A DNA stretch of 64,000 nt from JACPUX01 sp964517465 (GCA_964517465.1 CAZFEK010000021.1:1-64000); one strand, 5' to 3'; counted from the stretch's first letter, positions 17,366 through 25,777 are shown. Numbers and translations are program-made. Notes: generated by a model not told the origin, from the letters alone.

Positions 17366-18817
17366 TTACGGCAGGGCGCACATGACGATGCCCTCAGCGG
17401 CCCAGCCCGCGGCCACGGTCGCCTGGTAGGCGGCGTAATCGGCGGTGATGCGGTGGTTGCTGTCGTTCATCGCCCAGCGCATGTTGTAGGCGCGGTAGAC
17501 GGGAATCCGCCCGGTTCCGCACTGGCCGTTGGTCGGGTTTTCGATTTGAAAAGCGATGCCTTCGTAGATCCACCCCGGATCGAGCTTGACCCACTCGCAT
17601 TCTCCCGCGTGCGAGGTGTAGAAGTGGCTGTTGGGCCCCGGGCCCTGCGGGCTCTCGCCGTTCATCTGGTTGCCATAGAAGCGGCAGACCGGTGCGCTTC
17701 CGCCGGTGCGAAAGCTGTGCCCGGTGCGGCTCCAACCCGGTCCGGCGGCGCCCTGATCGACGCCCGCCGCTTCGTCGGCGCTGGCGGTCAGGAAGTAGTG
17801 CCGCAGTTGCGCGTTGTAGAACTCCACCGCCATCGGGGCGCTCGCCTGGCCTGCGGCTTGACCGGAGTTGGGATTGATCATCAGGCTGGAAACGTCCACG
17901 GCTTCGAAAGCGCTGCCCGGCACGCTGCGCAGCTCTCGTAGCAGATCATTGTTCCAGCGCTCGTCCGGCACGCCAGAGAGATACCAAGCCGAGCCGTTGT
18001 CGGCGAGCATCATGCCGTACTTCTTGAGCGCGCGCAGGATCACCTGGATGGGCGCCGAGAAGCCCGCAATGTCGTAGCTCGCCTTCAAGCGAAAACGCTG
18101 CCCCATGGGGGGATACTGCGTGCCAGTGAGGCTGCTGGCGAAGTGCCGAGCCGGCCAGACATAGGCGCGCCGGGTTTGGGGCACGGTGAAGCGCAGGGCG
18201 TGCTTGATCTCGCCGGCGGCCACTTCGTCGTAGCGCACCAGGCCGTGGAGCACGGGAAGCCCGGCGGCGTCGGAACTCGTCCAGCCGTCGGGGCGCAGCG
18301 CATGCGAACGCAAGTCGAATTTGGCGCCCGAACCGGCATGCCAGCCGCCGCCCTGCGCGGGGTAGGTGGACCAGGTTTCATAGAGCAGGCAGTTGTCGCG
18401 ATCGACCACCAGGATGTGCCGGTCGCCGGTGCTGTTGGGGCCGCCCTCGATGGGCGGATTGGGCGGAATGGGGTAGGGGCCGGGATCGGACTCGTCATCG
18501 TAGTCGAAGCTCACGGGCACCTTGGGCTGGGTGCCCGGTACGACCACATACGGAATGCCGATCGGTCCGCCATCCCACAGGCCGGAACCAAAATCCGGGT
18601 GCAGCGTGCGCGAGCCGCCTATGGTGTTGATGTAAGCCGTGGAATTGGCGTCCACCGGCAAGGTGTCGACCGGCGCGTTCCAGATGTTGTCCGCTGGGAA
18701 CATCGGGCAGCCCGCCAGGCTGGGGCCGGTCTGGGCCTGCGCGACCGGTGTGCTGGCCAGCACGGCAAGCAGCGCCAGCGAGGCGGCAGGTCTGCAAAGG
18801 GAAGAATAAGCACTCAT
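17366..18817 (-). CDS. Secreted protein with C-terminal DUF5648-like domain
   Basis: A 483-residue exported protein of unknown function. ATG 18817 is chosen because CAGGAG lies 6 bp upstream and a clear signal peptide follows (CRPAASLALLAVLASTPVAQ). Residues about 35-310 form a conserved globular region (FPADNIWNAPVD; HILVVDRDNCLLYETWS; LPVLHGLVRYDEV; ADNGSAWYLSGVPDERW). The last 150 residues carry an aromatic repeat region (VEFYNAQLRHYFLTAS; PNSHFYTSHAGEC; SNHRITADYAAYQA) like DUF5648. The gene at 26823 carries the same domain at its N-terminus, so the domain is mobile within this genome. Confidence 0.75.
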   Translation of the reverse strand: MSAYSSLCRPAASLALLAVLASTPVAQAQTGPSLAGCPMFPADNIWNAPVDTLPVDANSTAYINTIGGSRTLHPDFGSGLWDGGPIGIPYVVVPGTQPKVPVSFDYDDESDPGPYPIPPNPPIEGGPNSTGDRHILVVDRDNCLLYETWSTYPAQGGGWHAGSGAKFDLRSHALRPDGWTSSDAAGLPVLHGLVRYDEVAAGEIKHALRFTVPQTRRAYVWPARHFASSLTGTQYPPMGQRFRLKASYDIAGFSAPIQVILRALKKYGMMLADNGSAWYLSGVPDERWNNDLLRELRSVPGSAFEAVDVSSLMINPNSGQAAGQASAPMAVEFYNAQLRHYFLTASADEAAGVDQGAAGPGWSRTGHSFRTGGSAPVCRFYGNQMNGESPQGPGPNSHFYTSHAGECEWVKLDPGWIYEGIAFQIENPTNGQCGTGRIPVYRAYNMRWAMNDSNHRITADYAAYQATVAAGWAAEGIVMCALP

Positions 18818-18981
18818 GGTCGCTCCTGCTTCCTCCCCGGGTTGTGGCATCCCTGGCTGTCCCCCGCAGGCGAGGTCGTCGTGACCCCGTCTGCGCAAGC
18901 CCGCGCCCTGCATCCCCCTCACGGCCGGGCCAGGTCACCGGCCAAGGGACAGGCTCGCGGTCGCGGGTTTATGACAACGTA

Positions 18982-20175
18982 CTATACCAGCGCGCCGTGG
19001 ATGCGGTCGAGCGCTTTTTGCAGATTGGCCATGGAGGTGGCAAAAGAGATGCGGATATAGCCCTCCGAACCGAAGGCCGAACCGGGCACCACGGCGACCA
19101 GATGTTGCTCCAGGAGGTATTGCGAAAAGGCGAGGTCGGTGGCTTCCTTGAGCACACCCTTGGCCTGGAGCGCAGCAATGGCGCGGCCGACGTGCGGGAA
19201 GGCGTAAAACGCCCCGCCCGCGCGCAGGCACTGCACGCCGGGCATGTCGTTGAAGCGCTTGACCACGTACTCATGCCGCTCGCGGAAGGCCTTGACCATG
19301 GGGCTGATGCAAGCCTGATCACCGTTGAGCGCGGCCTCCGCCGCCACCTGGGAAATCGAGGTGGGATTGGAGGTCGATTGCGATTGCACGTTTTCCATCG
19401 CGGTGATGATCGCCTCCGGTCCGCCGCAATAACCGATGCGCCAGCCGGTCATGGAATAGGCCTTGGAGACGCCGTTCAAAACGATGCTGCGCGGATAGAG
19501 TTCCGGGCAGGCATTGACGATATTGACGAAGCTGTAGTCGGCGAGCTTGATGTGCTCGTACATGTCGTCGGTGGCGATGAGCACCTGCGGGTATTTCTTG
19601 AGCACCTCGCCCAGGGCCTTGAGTTCGTCGAGGGTGTAGACCACGCCGGTGGGGTTGGAGGGGCTGTTGAGGAAAATGAGCTTGGTCTTGGCGCTGAGCG
19701 CCGCTTCGAGCTGGGTGGGGGTGACCTTGAAGCCCTGCTCCACGCCGGTCTGGATGATCACCGGTTTGGCTTCGCACAACAACGCGATATCGGTGTAGGA
19801 CACCCAATACGGCGCGATGCAGATCACTTCGTCGCCGGGGTTCAGCACCGCCTGGCAGAGATTAAAAATCGAATGTTTGCCGCCGACCGAAACCAGGATC
19901 TGTTTGGCGTTGTAATCGAGGCCGTTGTCGCGCTTGAACTTGGCTATGATCGCGTTCTTCAGACTGGGAATGCCGCCCACCGCGGTGTACTTGGTAAAGC
20001 CCGCCTGGATGGCCCCAATGGCGGCGTCCTTGATGTGCTGGGGCGTGTCGAAATCCGGCTCGCCGGCGGCCAGACCGACGACATCCTTGCCCTCGGCTTT
20101 CAACTTGTTGGCCAGCGCCGTGACGGCGAGGGTGGGGGAGGGCTTGATGAGCGAAACGCGATGCGAGAGCGACAT
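18982..20175 (-). CDS. Pyridoxal-phosphate aminotransferase (aspartate aminotransferase-like, class I)
   Basis: A 397-residue fold-type I aminotransferase. The PLP Lys is in VLNGVSKAYSMTGWRIGY (Lys238). Substrate and cofactor contacts are visible as LAAGEPDFDTP, SPSNPTGVVYT (Asn174) and EGYIRISFATS with the carboxylate-binding Arg. The subgroup is the aspartate/prephenate type 1-beta aminotransferase common in bacteria. The start ATG 20175 is fixed by the family N-terminus (SHRVSLIKPSPTLAV); the frame stays open far upstream only because of GC bias. It is divergent from the radical SAM gene with 171 bp between them. Confidence 0.92.
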   Translation of the reverse strand: MSLSHRVSLIKPSPTLAVTALANKLKAEGKDVVGLAAGEPDFDTPQHIKDAAIGAIQAGFTKYTAVGGIPSLKNAIIAKFKRDNGLDYNAKQILVSVGGKHSIFNLCQAVLNPGDEVICIAPYWVSYTDIALLCEAKPVIIQTGVEQGFKVTPTQLEAALSAKTKLIFLNSPSNPTGVVYTLDELKALGEVLKKYPQVLIATDDMYEHIKLADYSFVNIVNACPELYPRSIVLNGVSKAYSMTGWRIGYCGGPEAIITAMENVQSQSTSNPTSISQVAAEAALNGDQACISPMVKAFRERHEYVVKRFNDMPGVQCLRAGGAFYAFPHVGRAIAALQAKGVLKEATDLAFSQYLLEQHLVAVVPGSAFGSEGYIRISFATSMANLQKALDRIHGALV

Positions 20176-20346
20176 GAAAAAAACCTGTGCGGGGAGGTGG
20201 ACGGAGGGTGAAGGCGCTATTTTACCTGCATTTGCGCTTTCTTCAGGCCTAGGCCTGGGCGCTGGCCCCGGGTGGACGCCGGTGGGGTCGCGGTGGCGAA
20301 GGAATCGCGTTAAGCTTTGGGTGACCGCGTTTGCGGCAGGGAGACG

Positions 20347-21444
20347 GTGGCATTGGACGCTGTTGCCGAATACGAAAAATCGCTTCGGGCTTTCGTCGCC
20401 GAAAAAGCCCGCTTGCGCCGCGAACATCCCCTGCGCTATCTGTTCTGGGAAGCCACGCTGCGCTGCAATCTCGCCTGCCAACATTGCGGCAGCGATTGCT
20501 CGCGTGACCAGGACAGTGCCGGGCGCGAGTTGCCGCCGGAACGGGTCTGCCGGGAGTTGGCGGCCGTCGCCGAGCGGCATGATGCGCGTGCCATCACCTT
20601 CGCCATCATCGGCGGCGAGCCGCTGCTGCGGCGCGACATCGAAACCGTGGGGGCCTATGCCGCCTCGCTGGGCTATGCCTGGGGCATCACCACCAATGGG
20701 CTGATGCTCGATGCCAGGCGGCTCGCCTCGCTCAAGGCCGCGGGTTTGACCACCATCGCGGTGTCGCTCGATGGCCTCGCGCCCGAGCACGATCGCTTGC
20801 GCAACTGCCCGGGCGCCTTCCGACGCGTGGTGGGCGCACTCGAGCGCCTGGTGGCCGACCCCTTCTATCAGGCTTTCGACGTGATCTGCTGTGTGAGCAC
20901 GATCAACATCGATCGCCTCGAAGCTCTGGTCACCCTCCTCGCCGGTCTGGGCGTGCCCAGGGTGCGCTTCACGCCGGTGTTCTCGCGCGGGCGAGCGGGG
21001 CGCAATTCGCCGCTCATGCTCTCGCCGGCGCAGTATCGCCAGATGCTCGGTTTCATTGCCGAGCAGCGGAGCTCGCGCTTCGATATCGAAGTCACTTTGA
21101 GCGAAGAAGGCTACTGGGGGCCGCAGTGGGAGTGCCGGGTGCGCGAAGGCATGCACTATTGCGGCTCGGGTACGGTGGTGGCCACGATTCTGCACGACGG
21201 CCGCATCACCGGCTGCCCGAGCGTGTCGCGCCAGTTCATCGAAGGCGACCTCGCCCAAGTGTCCTTCGTCGAGGCCTGGGAGCAAAAATTTCGGCGCTTT
21301 CGCCAGGGGCGACGCGCCACCGCGCCGGCGGTTTGCGCGAAGTGCGAACATTGGTCGCTATGCGAAGGTGGCGGTTTTCATTTGTTCGACCCGGCCGAGG
21401 CCGGTCGCGACACGTGCAGCCTGCGACAGATCGAAGAAGTTTGA
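20347..21444 (+). CDS. Radical SAM enzyme with SPASM-type C-terminal cluster domain
   Basis: About 365 residues from GTG 20347, which has AGGGAG just upstream; TTG 20317 or TTG 20353 are alternatives. The radical SAM cluster motif is CNLACQHC (Cys40, 44, 47) in the context WEATLRCNLACQHCGSDC, followed by IIGGEPLLRRD and VSLDG. The C-terminal third carries extra cysteines (HYCGSG, ITGCPSV, VCAKCEHWSLCEGGG, DTCSL), as in SPASM enzymes that modify peptides or proteins. The WEATLRCNL-CGSDC context is that of the radical SAM proteins paired with lipoproteins in Bacteroidetes. The next gene, 11 bp away, is a small exported protein and the obvious candidate substrate. Confidence 0.88.
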   Translation: MALDAVAEYEKSLRAFVAEKARLRREHPLRYLFWEATLRCNLACQHCGSDCSRDQDSAGRELPPERVCRELAAVAERHDARAITFAIIGGEPLLRRDIETVGAYAASLGYAWGITTNGLMLDARRLASLKAAGLTTIAVSLDGLAPEHDRLRNCPGAFRRVVGALERLVADPFYQAFDVICCVSTINIDRLEALVTLLAGLGVPRVRFTPVFSRGRAGRNSPLMLSPAQYRQMLGFIAEQRSSRFDIEVTLSEEGYWGPQWECRVREGMHYCGSGTVVATILHDGRITGCPSVSRQFIEGDLAQVSFVEAWEQKFRRFRQGRRATAPAVCAKCEHWSLCEGGGFHLFDPAEAGRDTCSLRQIEEV

Positions 21445-21455
21445 AGGAGGTGAAC

Positions 21456-21833
21456 ATGAAGAACAGACCCAAGGCCGATCCTTTTCTCAAGAAGTACGCG
21501 CGGTTGGCGCTGGGCGCCGGCGTTGCCGCGGGCGTGGTGCTGCCGGGGCAGGCGCAGAACCCGCCGGCCAGCGCCGAGCCGCCTCCAGCGGCGGGCAGCA
21601 AGGCCACGGGCGGCGCAAGCCCCGCGGCGCAGGGCACGCAAGTGCCCATCAGCGTGGTGTACGGCCCACCGCCGGCCAGACGCGGCGTGGGCGACCTCAA
21701 ATCGGGTTCGCGCATCGGCGCCATCCCGGAAATCGCGCCGTCCAAAAAGGCCAAGCCCACTGAGGCCGCGGGCGACACGAAGGAGGGCGCCGCCAAAACA
21801 CCGCCCCCGGGTGAGCCCGCCAAGAAGCCCTGA
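21456..21833 (+). CDS. Small exported Pro/Ala-rich protein, candidate radical SAM substrate
   Basis: A 125-residue protein behind an ideal AAGGAGG 6 bp before ATG, 11 bp after the radical SAM gene. A basic N-terminus (MKNRPKADPFLKKYAR) precedes a hydrophobic run and an AQA-type cleavage site (LALGAGVAAGVVLPGQAQ). The mature part is low-complexity Pro/Ala/Lys. One distinctive central segment, VPISVVYGPPPARRGVGDLK (about residues 63-82), is followed by GSRIGAIPEIAP. There is no cysteine. The YG-x-P context recalls, from memory, the lipoprotein partners of related radical SAM enzymes. Modification of this segment is inference. Confidence 0.7.
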   Translation: MKNRPKADPFLKKYARLALGAGVAAGVVLPGQAQNPPASAEPPPAAGSKATGGASPAAQGTQVPISVVYGPPPARRGVGDLKSGSRIGAIPEIAPSKKAKPTEAAGDTKEGAAKTPPPGEPAKKP

Positions 21834-21855
21834 ACCAAGACCTCGGAGGCCAAGG

Positions 21856-22701
21856 ATGAACCCGCGCCAACGCCAGCCGGACTTGCCCAAGCTCGAAGTC
21901 CTTCCCGTCGCCGACCTGCTGCTGCACGAGCAGCACGATGCCCAGCGCAGCGCGCCTTTGCTGGGGCGCCTGGCCGAAGATGGGGTGCTGAAGAATCCGC
22001 CCATCGTGGCACCCATCCCTGGCGAGACGAGCTACGTCGTGCTCGATGGTGCCAACCGCGTCACCGCCATGCGCGAGTTGGGCATCCCGCATGTGGTGGC
22101 GCAAGTGATCGATTACGAAGACCCCGAACTCGAACTCGACACCTGGCATCACTTGCTTCGCGGCATGAGCGGCGCGGCCCTGCGCGCGCTTTTGGCCGAA
22201 AGCGCGGGGCTCGAAGTCGAGCCGAGCGAGCTCACGCCCGCCCGCGCCCTGCTCGCGCGCCGGGAAATCCTCGCTTTCGTGCAATTTCCGGGCGGCGCCG
22301 TGTTGGCGCTGCGTGCCGCAGGCGACTTGCATGCGCGCACGGCGAGCCTCAATGCCCTGGTCGATGCGTACAAGAGCGCTGGGCGCATCTTCCGCGCCAA
22401 CACCGATCACCTGGGCGAACTCCTGCCGCTTTATGAGGACATTGCCGCGCTGGTGGTCTTTCCGCGTTTCGTACCGGCGGAAATCATCGACTTGGCGCGG
22501 GTGGGTGCCTGCCTGCCCGCGGGAATCACCCGCCACCTCATCCCGCGCCGCGCCTTACGGCTCAACCTGCCGCTGGAGGTGTTGCGCAGCCCGGAGCCGC
22601 TGGCCCAGAAGAACGCCTGGCTGGGGCAATGGATAAGGGAAAAGATGGCGCATCGCAGCGCGCGCTACTACCAGGAGTCGACGTTTTTGTTCGATGAATG
22701 A
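21856..22701 (+). CDS. ParB-fold protein of the SbnI/SerK (serine kinase-like) group
   Basis: 281 residues from ATG 21856 (GGAGG upstream), 22 bp after the small exported protein. The N-terminal 95 residues show the ParB/sulfiredoxin-like fold of SbnI and archaeal SerK: LEVLPVADLLLHEQHDAQRS, LKNPPIVAPIP, YVVLDGANRVTAMRELGIPH and DTWHHLL. Members phosphorylate free L-serine or bind nucleotides; which applies here is unknown. The C-terminal part (about 100-281) is unassigned and helical. The spacing makes it the third gene of the radical SAM unit, where it could supply a phosphorylated precursor or act as regulator. Confidence 0.75.
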   Translation: MNPRQRQPDLPKLEVLPVADLLLHEQHDAQRSAPLLGRLAEDGVLKNPPIVAPIPGETSYVVLDGANRVTAMRELGIPHVVAQVIDYEDPELELDTWHHLLRGMSGAALRALLAESAGLEVEPSELTPARALLARREILAFVQFPGGAVLALRAAGDLHARTASLNALVDAYKSAGRIFRANTDHLGELLPLYEDIAALVVFPRFVPAEIIDLARVGACLPAGITRHLIPRRALRLNLPLEVLRSPEPLAQKNAWLGQWIREKMAHRSARYYQESTFLFDE

Positions 22702-22715
22702 GCCAAGCTGCTTAC

Positions 22716-22737
22716 GGTATATACTTTGATATATTCC
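22716..22737. promoter_or_regulatory. Inverted repeat overlapping the vapBC promoter (probable antitoxin operator)
   Basis: GGTATATA-CTTTGA-TATATTCC is an imperfect inverted repeat with 8-bp arms (one mismatch) and a 6-bp spacer. It overlaps the -35 of the vapB promoter and is an AT-rich island in GC-rich DNA. VapB antitoxins normally autoregulate from such sites. Confidence 0.55.
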
Positions 22738-22754
22738 ATGGCCCTGGCTATACT
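22726..22754 (+). promoter_or_regulatory. Sigma-70 promoter of vapBC
   Basis: TTGATA (22726-22731), 17 bp, TATACT (22749-22754). Both boxes are close to consensus and the spacer is optimal. The predicted transcript starts about 25 bp before the vapB ATG. Confidence 0.75.
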
Positions 22755-22784
22755 TCACGCGTTGTCATTCATCTGGAGCCGAAC

Positions 22785-23045
22785 ATGGCCCAAGTCGCCA
22801 AGGTATTCATCAATGGCCGCAGCCAAGCGGTCCGCCTGCCAGCGGCTTACCGCTTCGACACCAAGGAAGTTTTTGTCCGACGCGATCCCGAAACGGGCGA
22901 TGTCGTGTTGTCGCGACGTCCTGTCAATTGGGACAGCTTTTTGGCCGTGGTCAAAGCCGGCCGCGCCGCCAAGGATTTCCTGAACCCGAAAGAGCGCAAT
23001 CAGGGCGAACTGTCACCCGATCCCTTCGAGGATTGGCGCGAGTGA
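22785..23045 (+). CDS. vapB: VapB-type antitoxin
   Basis: An 86-residue antitoxin. The N-terminal AbrB/MazE-like DNA-binding fold reads AKVFINGRSQAVRLPAAYRF, then KEVFVRRDPETGDVVLSRRP. The C-terminal part (about 50-86) ending in DPFEDWRE is the usual toxin-wrapping tail. It neutralises the VapC ribonuclease encoded next and probably represses its own promoter with it. The stop codon overlaps the vapC start (GTGA). Confidence 0.88.
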   Translation: MAQVAKVFINGRSQAVRLPAAYRFDTKEVFVRRDPETGDVVLSRRPVNWDSFLAVVKAGRAAKDFLNPKERNQGELSPDPFEDWRE

Positions 23046-23446
23046 ATGCTCGTCGGTACATGCTCGACACCAACACGGTCAGCGAGCTGATCAAGGGGCA
23101 CGCTGGGGTGCTGGGTCATGTACTTGCAGTGCCTATGGCGTCGCTGTGCATTTCGGCCGTGACCGAGGGAGAGTTGCGCTTCGGATTGGCCCGGCGACCG
23201 GCCGCAAAGCGATTACACGAGGCCGTTGCCGAACTTCTGCGCCGCGTCGAGGTTTTGCCATGGGACAGCGCGGTGGCGGAATGCTACGGCGCCATGCGCG
23301 CCGCAATGGCGCAGCGGGGTAAGGCCCTTGCGCCGCTGGACCTAATGATCGCGGCGCATGCATCAGCGGTCGGGGCGGTGTTGGTCAGCCACGATGCGTC
23401 GTTCAAACACTGCCCTGGGCTCGCCCGGGAAGATTGGGCGGGCTAG
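23042..23446 (+). CDS. vapC: VapC-type PIN-domain toxin ribonuclease
   Basis: 134 residues from GTG 23042, overlapping the vapB stop by 4 nt. The PIN-domain acidic residues are in YMLDTNTVSELI (first Asp), VTEGELRFGL (Glu), PLDLMIAAHA (Asp) and VSHDASF (last Asp). VapC toxins are Mg-dependent RNases that usually cut tRNA or rRNA. The pair looks intact. The protein resembles the tRNA-fMet-cleaving VapC subgroup in length and in the MLDTNTVSELI start, but specificity cannot be read from sequence alone. Confidence 0.9.
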   Translation: MNARRYMLDTNTVSELIKGHAGVLGHVLAVPMASLCISAVTEGELRFGLARRPAAKRLHEAVAELLRRVEVLPWDSAVAECYGAMRAAMAQRGKALAPLDLMIAAHASAVGAVLVSHDASFKHCPGLAREDWAG

Positions 23447-23536
23447 GCTGCAATTGGGGTTATGCGCTTTCCCCTCTGCCGAATGCGAGTCTTCCACCGT
23501 AGACCTAGGGATCGAACACCAAACAAGGAGGCGAGT

Positions 23537-24091
23537 ATGGCATTCGAAGCTAGGCAGTTGCGAGCGCTGAAGTTTCAGATGCATCCAAGGAACGATGAGG
23601 ACAGGGCGTGGAAATTTCTTATCGAGGAGTTCAAGGCGCTGCGAGTAGAGATTGAGAACCGCTCGAAAGAGACGCATCAAATGATCGTTTTCGCAATCAC
23701 TGGTTTGAGCGCGTATTTCTCCTGGGTAATTGGCAGCAAGGTGCTCGACGGTCTGTCCGGGCCGATGCGCACAGTTATTGCGGTGGTTCCCTTAATGCTG
23801 GTGGTCTTACTTTGGGTGCGTGCCCATCTTGCTCATAAAGCTATCGAGCGAATCGGCGATTACATTCAGTCGATAGAGCAAGCTGCCAAGCTTCCAGAGG
23901 GCCTCGGCTGGGAGGGTTCCTTGCGACGGTCCGCGCGGGCGGAAAGGCCTGGAAGCCAGGGAAAAGGGATTGCCGAGCGCGCGAACTGGAGTGCCGAGTT
24001 CGTCTTCTACATGACGCTGGGCCTTCTTGCGTTCTGTTTTGCGCTTTTTGTTTTTGGATGGAGCCCCGCGATGCTCCTGGATCTGTTGTAG
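23537..24091 (+). CDS. Hypothetical three-segment membrane protein
   Basis: Unrecognised 184-residue protein; AAGGAGG lies 7 bp before ATG. An amphipathic N-terminal region (about 1-50; WKFLIEEFKALRVEIENRSK) precedes hydrophobic segments at MIVFAITGLSAYFSWVIGSK, IAVVPLMLVVLLWVRAHLA and FVFYMTLGLLAFCFALFVFG. A charged loop lies between the second and third segments. Base composition is visibly more AT-rich than its neighbours. It sits next to a toxin-antitoxin pair, so it is probably acquired DNA. Confidence 0.6.
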   Translation: MAFEARQLRALKFQMHPRNDEDRAWKFLIEEFKALRVEIENRSKETHQMIVFAITGLSAYFSWVIGSKVLDGLSGPMRTVIAVVPLMLVVLLWVRAHLAHKAIERIGDYIQSIEQAAKLPEGLGWEGSLRRSARAERPGSQGKGIAERANWSAEFVFYMTLGLLAFCFALFVFGWSPAMLLDLL

Positions 24092-24102
24092 ACCAGGTGG
24101 CA

Positions 24103-25005
24103 GTGCGTCGAGACGAGCCTCCACTCACTGGCGGCGCTTCTTGTTTGGACGCGGTTCCTACTCATTCAGCATCGCGCACTTTGAACGCGCTTTCTGTCAA
24201 GCCCTACCACTGCGCCGCCACTCCCGATACGCCGCCCGTGCCCGAGGCGCATGGTGATTGGTGCCTCGCCTACGTCCACCGTGGCAGCTTCGGTTATCGC
24301 TGCCTCGCGCATACGGCGCACGAACTGGTGGCCGGGGCGGTGCTCATCGGCAGGCCGGGAGAGGGCTATCTGTGTACCCACGAGCACCATGCTGGAGGTG
24401 ATGTTTGTCTGTCTTTCGAGTTCGCCGCCGGTCTGGCGGAAGAGCTGCGCTTGGGACGGATCGCAGCGACGCGCGATTTTTTGCCGCCCCTGCCCGAACT
24501 GCGCGTTTGGGGCGAACTTGCATGTGCGGCGATGCAGGATGAGGGCAGTGTGGCGCCGGATGAAGCGGGGCTCTTTTTTGCCGCGCGCCTGGTTCGACTC
24601 GCCCAGGATAAGCCCTTGCCGCGAGCCGCGCCCAGCGCCCGGGACCGCCGCCGCGCGGTCGAGGCCGCGCTGTGGCTCGAAGCCCATGCCGGCGAAGCCG
24701 TGGGACTCGATGACCTGGCGCGGCTGGCCTGTACCACGCCGCTGCATTTTTTGCGGGTGTTCACCCGCGTCGTCGGGGCGACACCCCATCAATACCTCAT
24801 TCGCAGCCGCTTGGCGCAAGCGAGCCGCCTGCTCGCCGCAGGCGACCTGCCGGTGACCGAAGTGGCGCTGGCCGCCGGATTCAACGATCTATCGAACTTC
24901 GTGCGTACTTTTCAGCGCGCCAGCGGTTTGGCCCCGGGCCAGCTCAAACGCGCCCTCGCCGAAGATCGCAGTTTTTTCCAAGTGGCGCGGCGCACCATGG
25001 GCTAG
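24103..25005 (+). CDS. AraC-family transcriptional regulator
   Basis: About 300 residues; the true start is uncertain (GTG 24103 is the first start after the upstream stop; a shorter form starting near VKPYHCAATPD is possible). The N-terminal cupin-like sensor region includes YVHRGSFGYRCL and GRPGEGYLCTHEHHAGG. The C-terminal double HTH is typical: VGLDDLARLACTTPLHFLRV, then ATPHQYLIRSRLAQASRLLA, ITEVALAAGF-like VTEVALAAGFNDLSNFVRTF and QRASGLAPGQLKR. The likely target is the adjacent gene at 25049 or the downstream group. Confidence 0.85.
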   Translation: MRRDEPPLTGGASCLDAVPTHSASRTLNALSVKPYHCAATPDTPPVPEAHGDWCLAYVHRGSFGYRCLAHTAHELVAGAVLIGRPGEGYLCTHEHHAGGDVCLSFEFAAGLAEELRLGRIAATRDFLPPLPELRVWGELACAAMQDEGSVAPDEAGLFFAARLVRLAQDKPLPRAAPSARDRRRAVEAALWLEAHAGEAVGLDDLARLACTTPLHFLRVFTRVVGATPHQYLIRSRLAQASRLLAAGDLPVTEVALAAGFNDLSNFVRTFQRASGLAPGQLKRALAEDRSFFQVARRTMG

Positions 25006-25048
25006 CATCGGTTTCACATCGAGGCACCATGCCCGAAGGAGAGAACCG

Positions 25049-25732
25049 ATGAGCATCTTTACCCTTTGCACCGCGACCGTCCCGCAAGGCAAATTGCCCG
25101 AGGCCCTGGCCGACCTTGCCGCCGCCGAACCCAAGTTCAACGCCGAGGCTGGCGTGCTGTGGCGACGCTTTTTTCAATGTCAGGTGCAGCCGCACATCAT
25201 CTGGGCGGTGACCGAGTGGCTGTCGGAGCGGCACCACCACGACGCCGCGCAAAGCCTCATGAAAACCCGCCGCGACGATCGCATCGCGGCCATCAACTTC
25301 GGGCCGGATCCCTACTACGAAATCTTCTGCGATGAAGCCCTCGATCTGCGCGTCGGCGAGCCGGCCGCGGATGCGGGCCAGGTGGTCATCGCCCAGGGTT
25401 TGATCGGCGAACGCGGGCGCGAGGCGTACTTGGATCAACGCGCCGAGGTCGCCAAAGCACTGGCCCCACGGGTGGCCTGGCAAAGGATTTATCACAACCG
25501 CTACCACCGCGACGAGTTCATCGCCCTGCTCGGTTTTCGCGACCACGCTGCCTACCACGCGGCCGGCGAAGTGGACGGCTTGCGCTTGGAAGAGGCATTA
25601 CTCACCGGCCTGCGGGAACCGCTGGGTATGGCCCGGGTGGCAAGCTACAACCAATATGTCTGCGTGCCCCTGGAGTTGGCTCGGCCCGTATCGAAATCTC
25701 GGACGAGTGGTGTTGGGGCCGATTTGGTTTGA
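25049..25732 (+). CDS. ABM-like (antibiotic biosynthesis monooxygenase fold) protein, unknown function
   Basis: A 227-residue protein with AAGGAG 8 bp before ATG. The N-terminal half (FTLCTATVPQGKLPEALADL; HIIWAVTEWLSERHHHDAAQ) has the length and Trp/His pattern of dimeric alpha/beta-barrel ABM domains. The second half (EVAKALAPRVAWQRIYHNRY; FRDHAAYHAAGEVDGL) could be a second such domain. No catalytic assignment is possible. It follows the AraC regulator by 43 bp. The last 20 residues (VSKSRTSGVGADLV) look like a non-conserved extension. Confidence 0.55.
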   Translation: MSIFTLCTATVPQGKLPEALADLAAAEPKFNAEAGVLWRRFFQCQVQPHIIWAVTEWLSERHHHDAAQSLMKTRRDDRIAAINFGPDPYYEIFCDEALDLRVGEPAADAGQVVIAQGLIGERGREAYLDQRAEVAKALAPRVAWQRIYHNRYHRDEFIALLGFRDHAAYHAAGEVDGLRLEEALLTGLREPLGMARVASYNQYVCVPLELARPVSKSRTSGVGADLV

Positions 25733-25777
25733 AAATGGTCGTTTGGGTCGCAGACCCGCCGAGAAAGCGAAGCGTCC

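Noticed and set aside
16953..17381. 142-codon leftward ORF upstream of regB
   Set aside because: It has Arg/Pro-rich shadow-like composition, no family, and it overlaps the regB start; no ribosome-binding site.
20176..21351. Upstream in-frame extension of the aminotransferase across the radical SAM gene
   Set aside because: The aminotransferase family begins at ATG 20175, and the extension is only antisense to the radical SAM gene.
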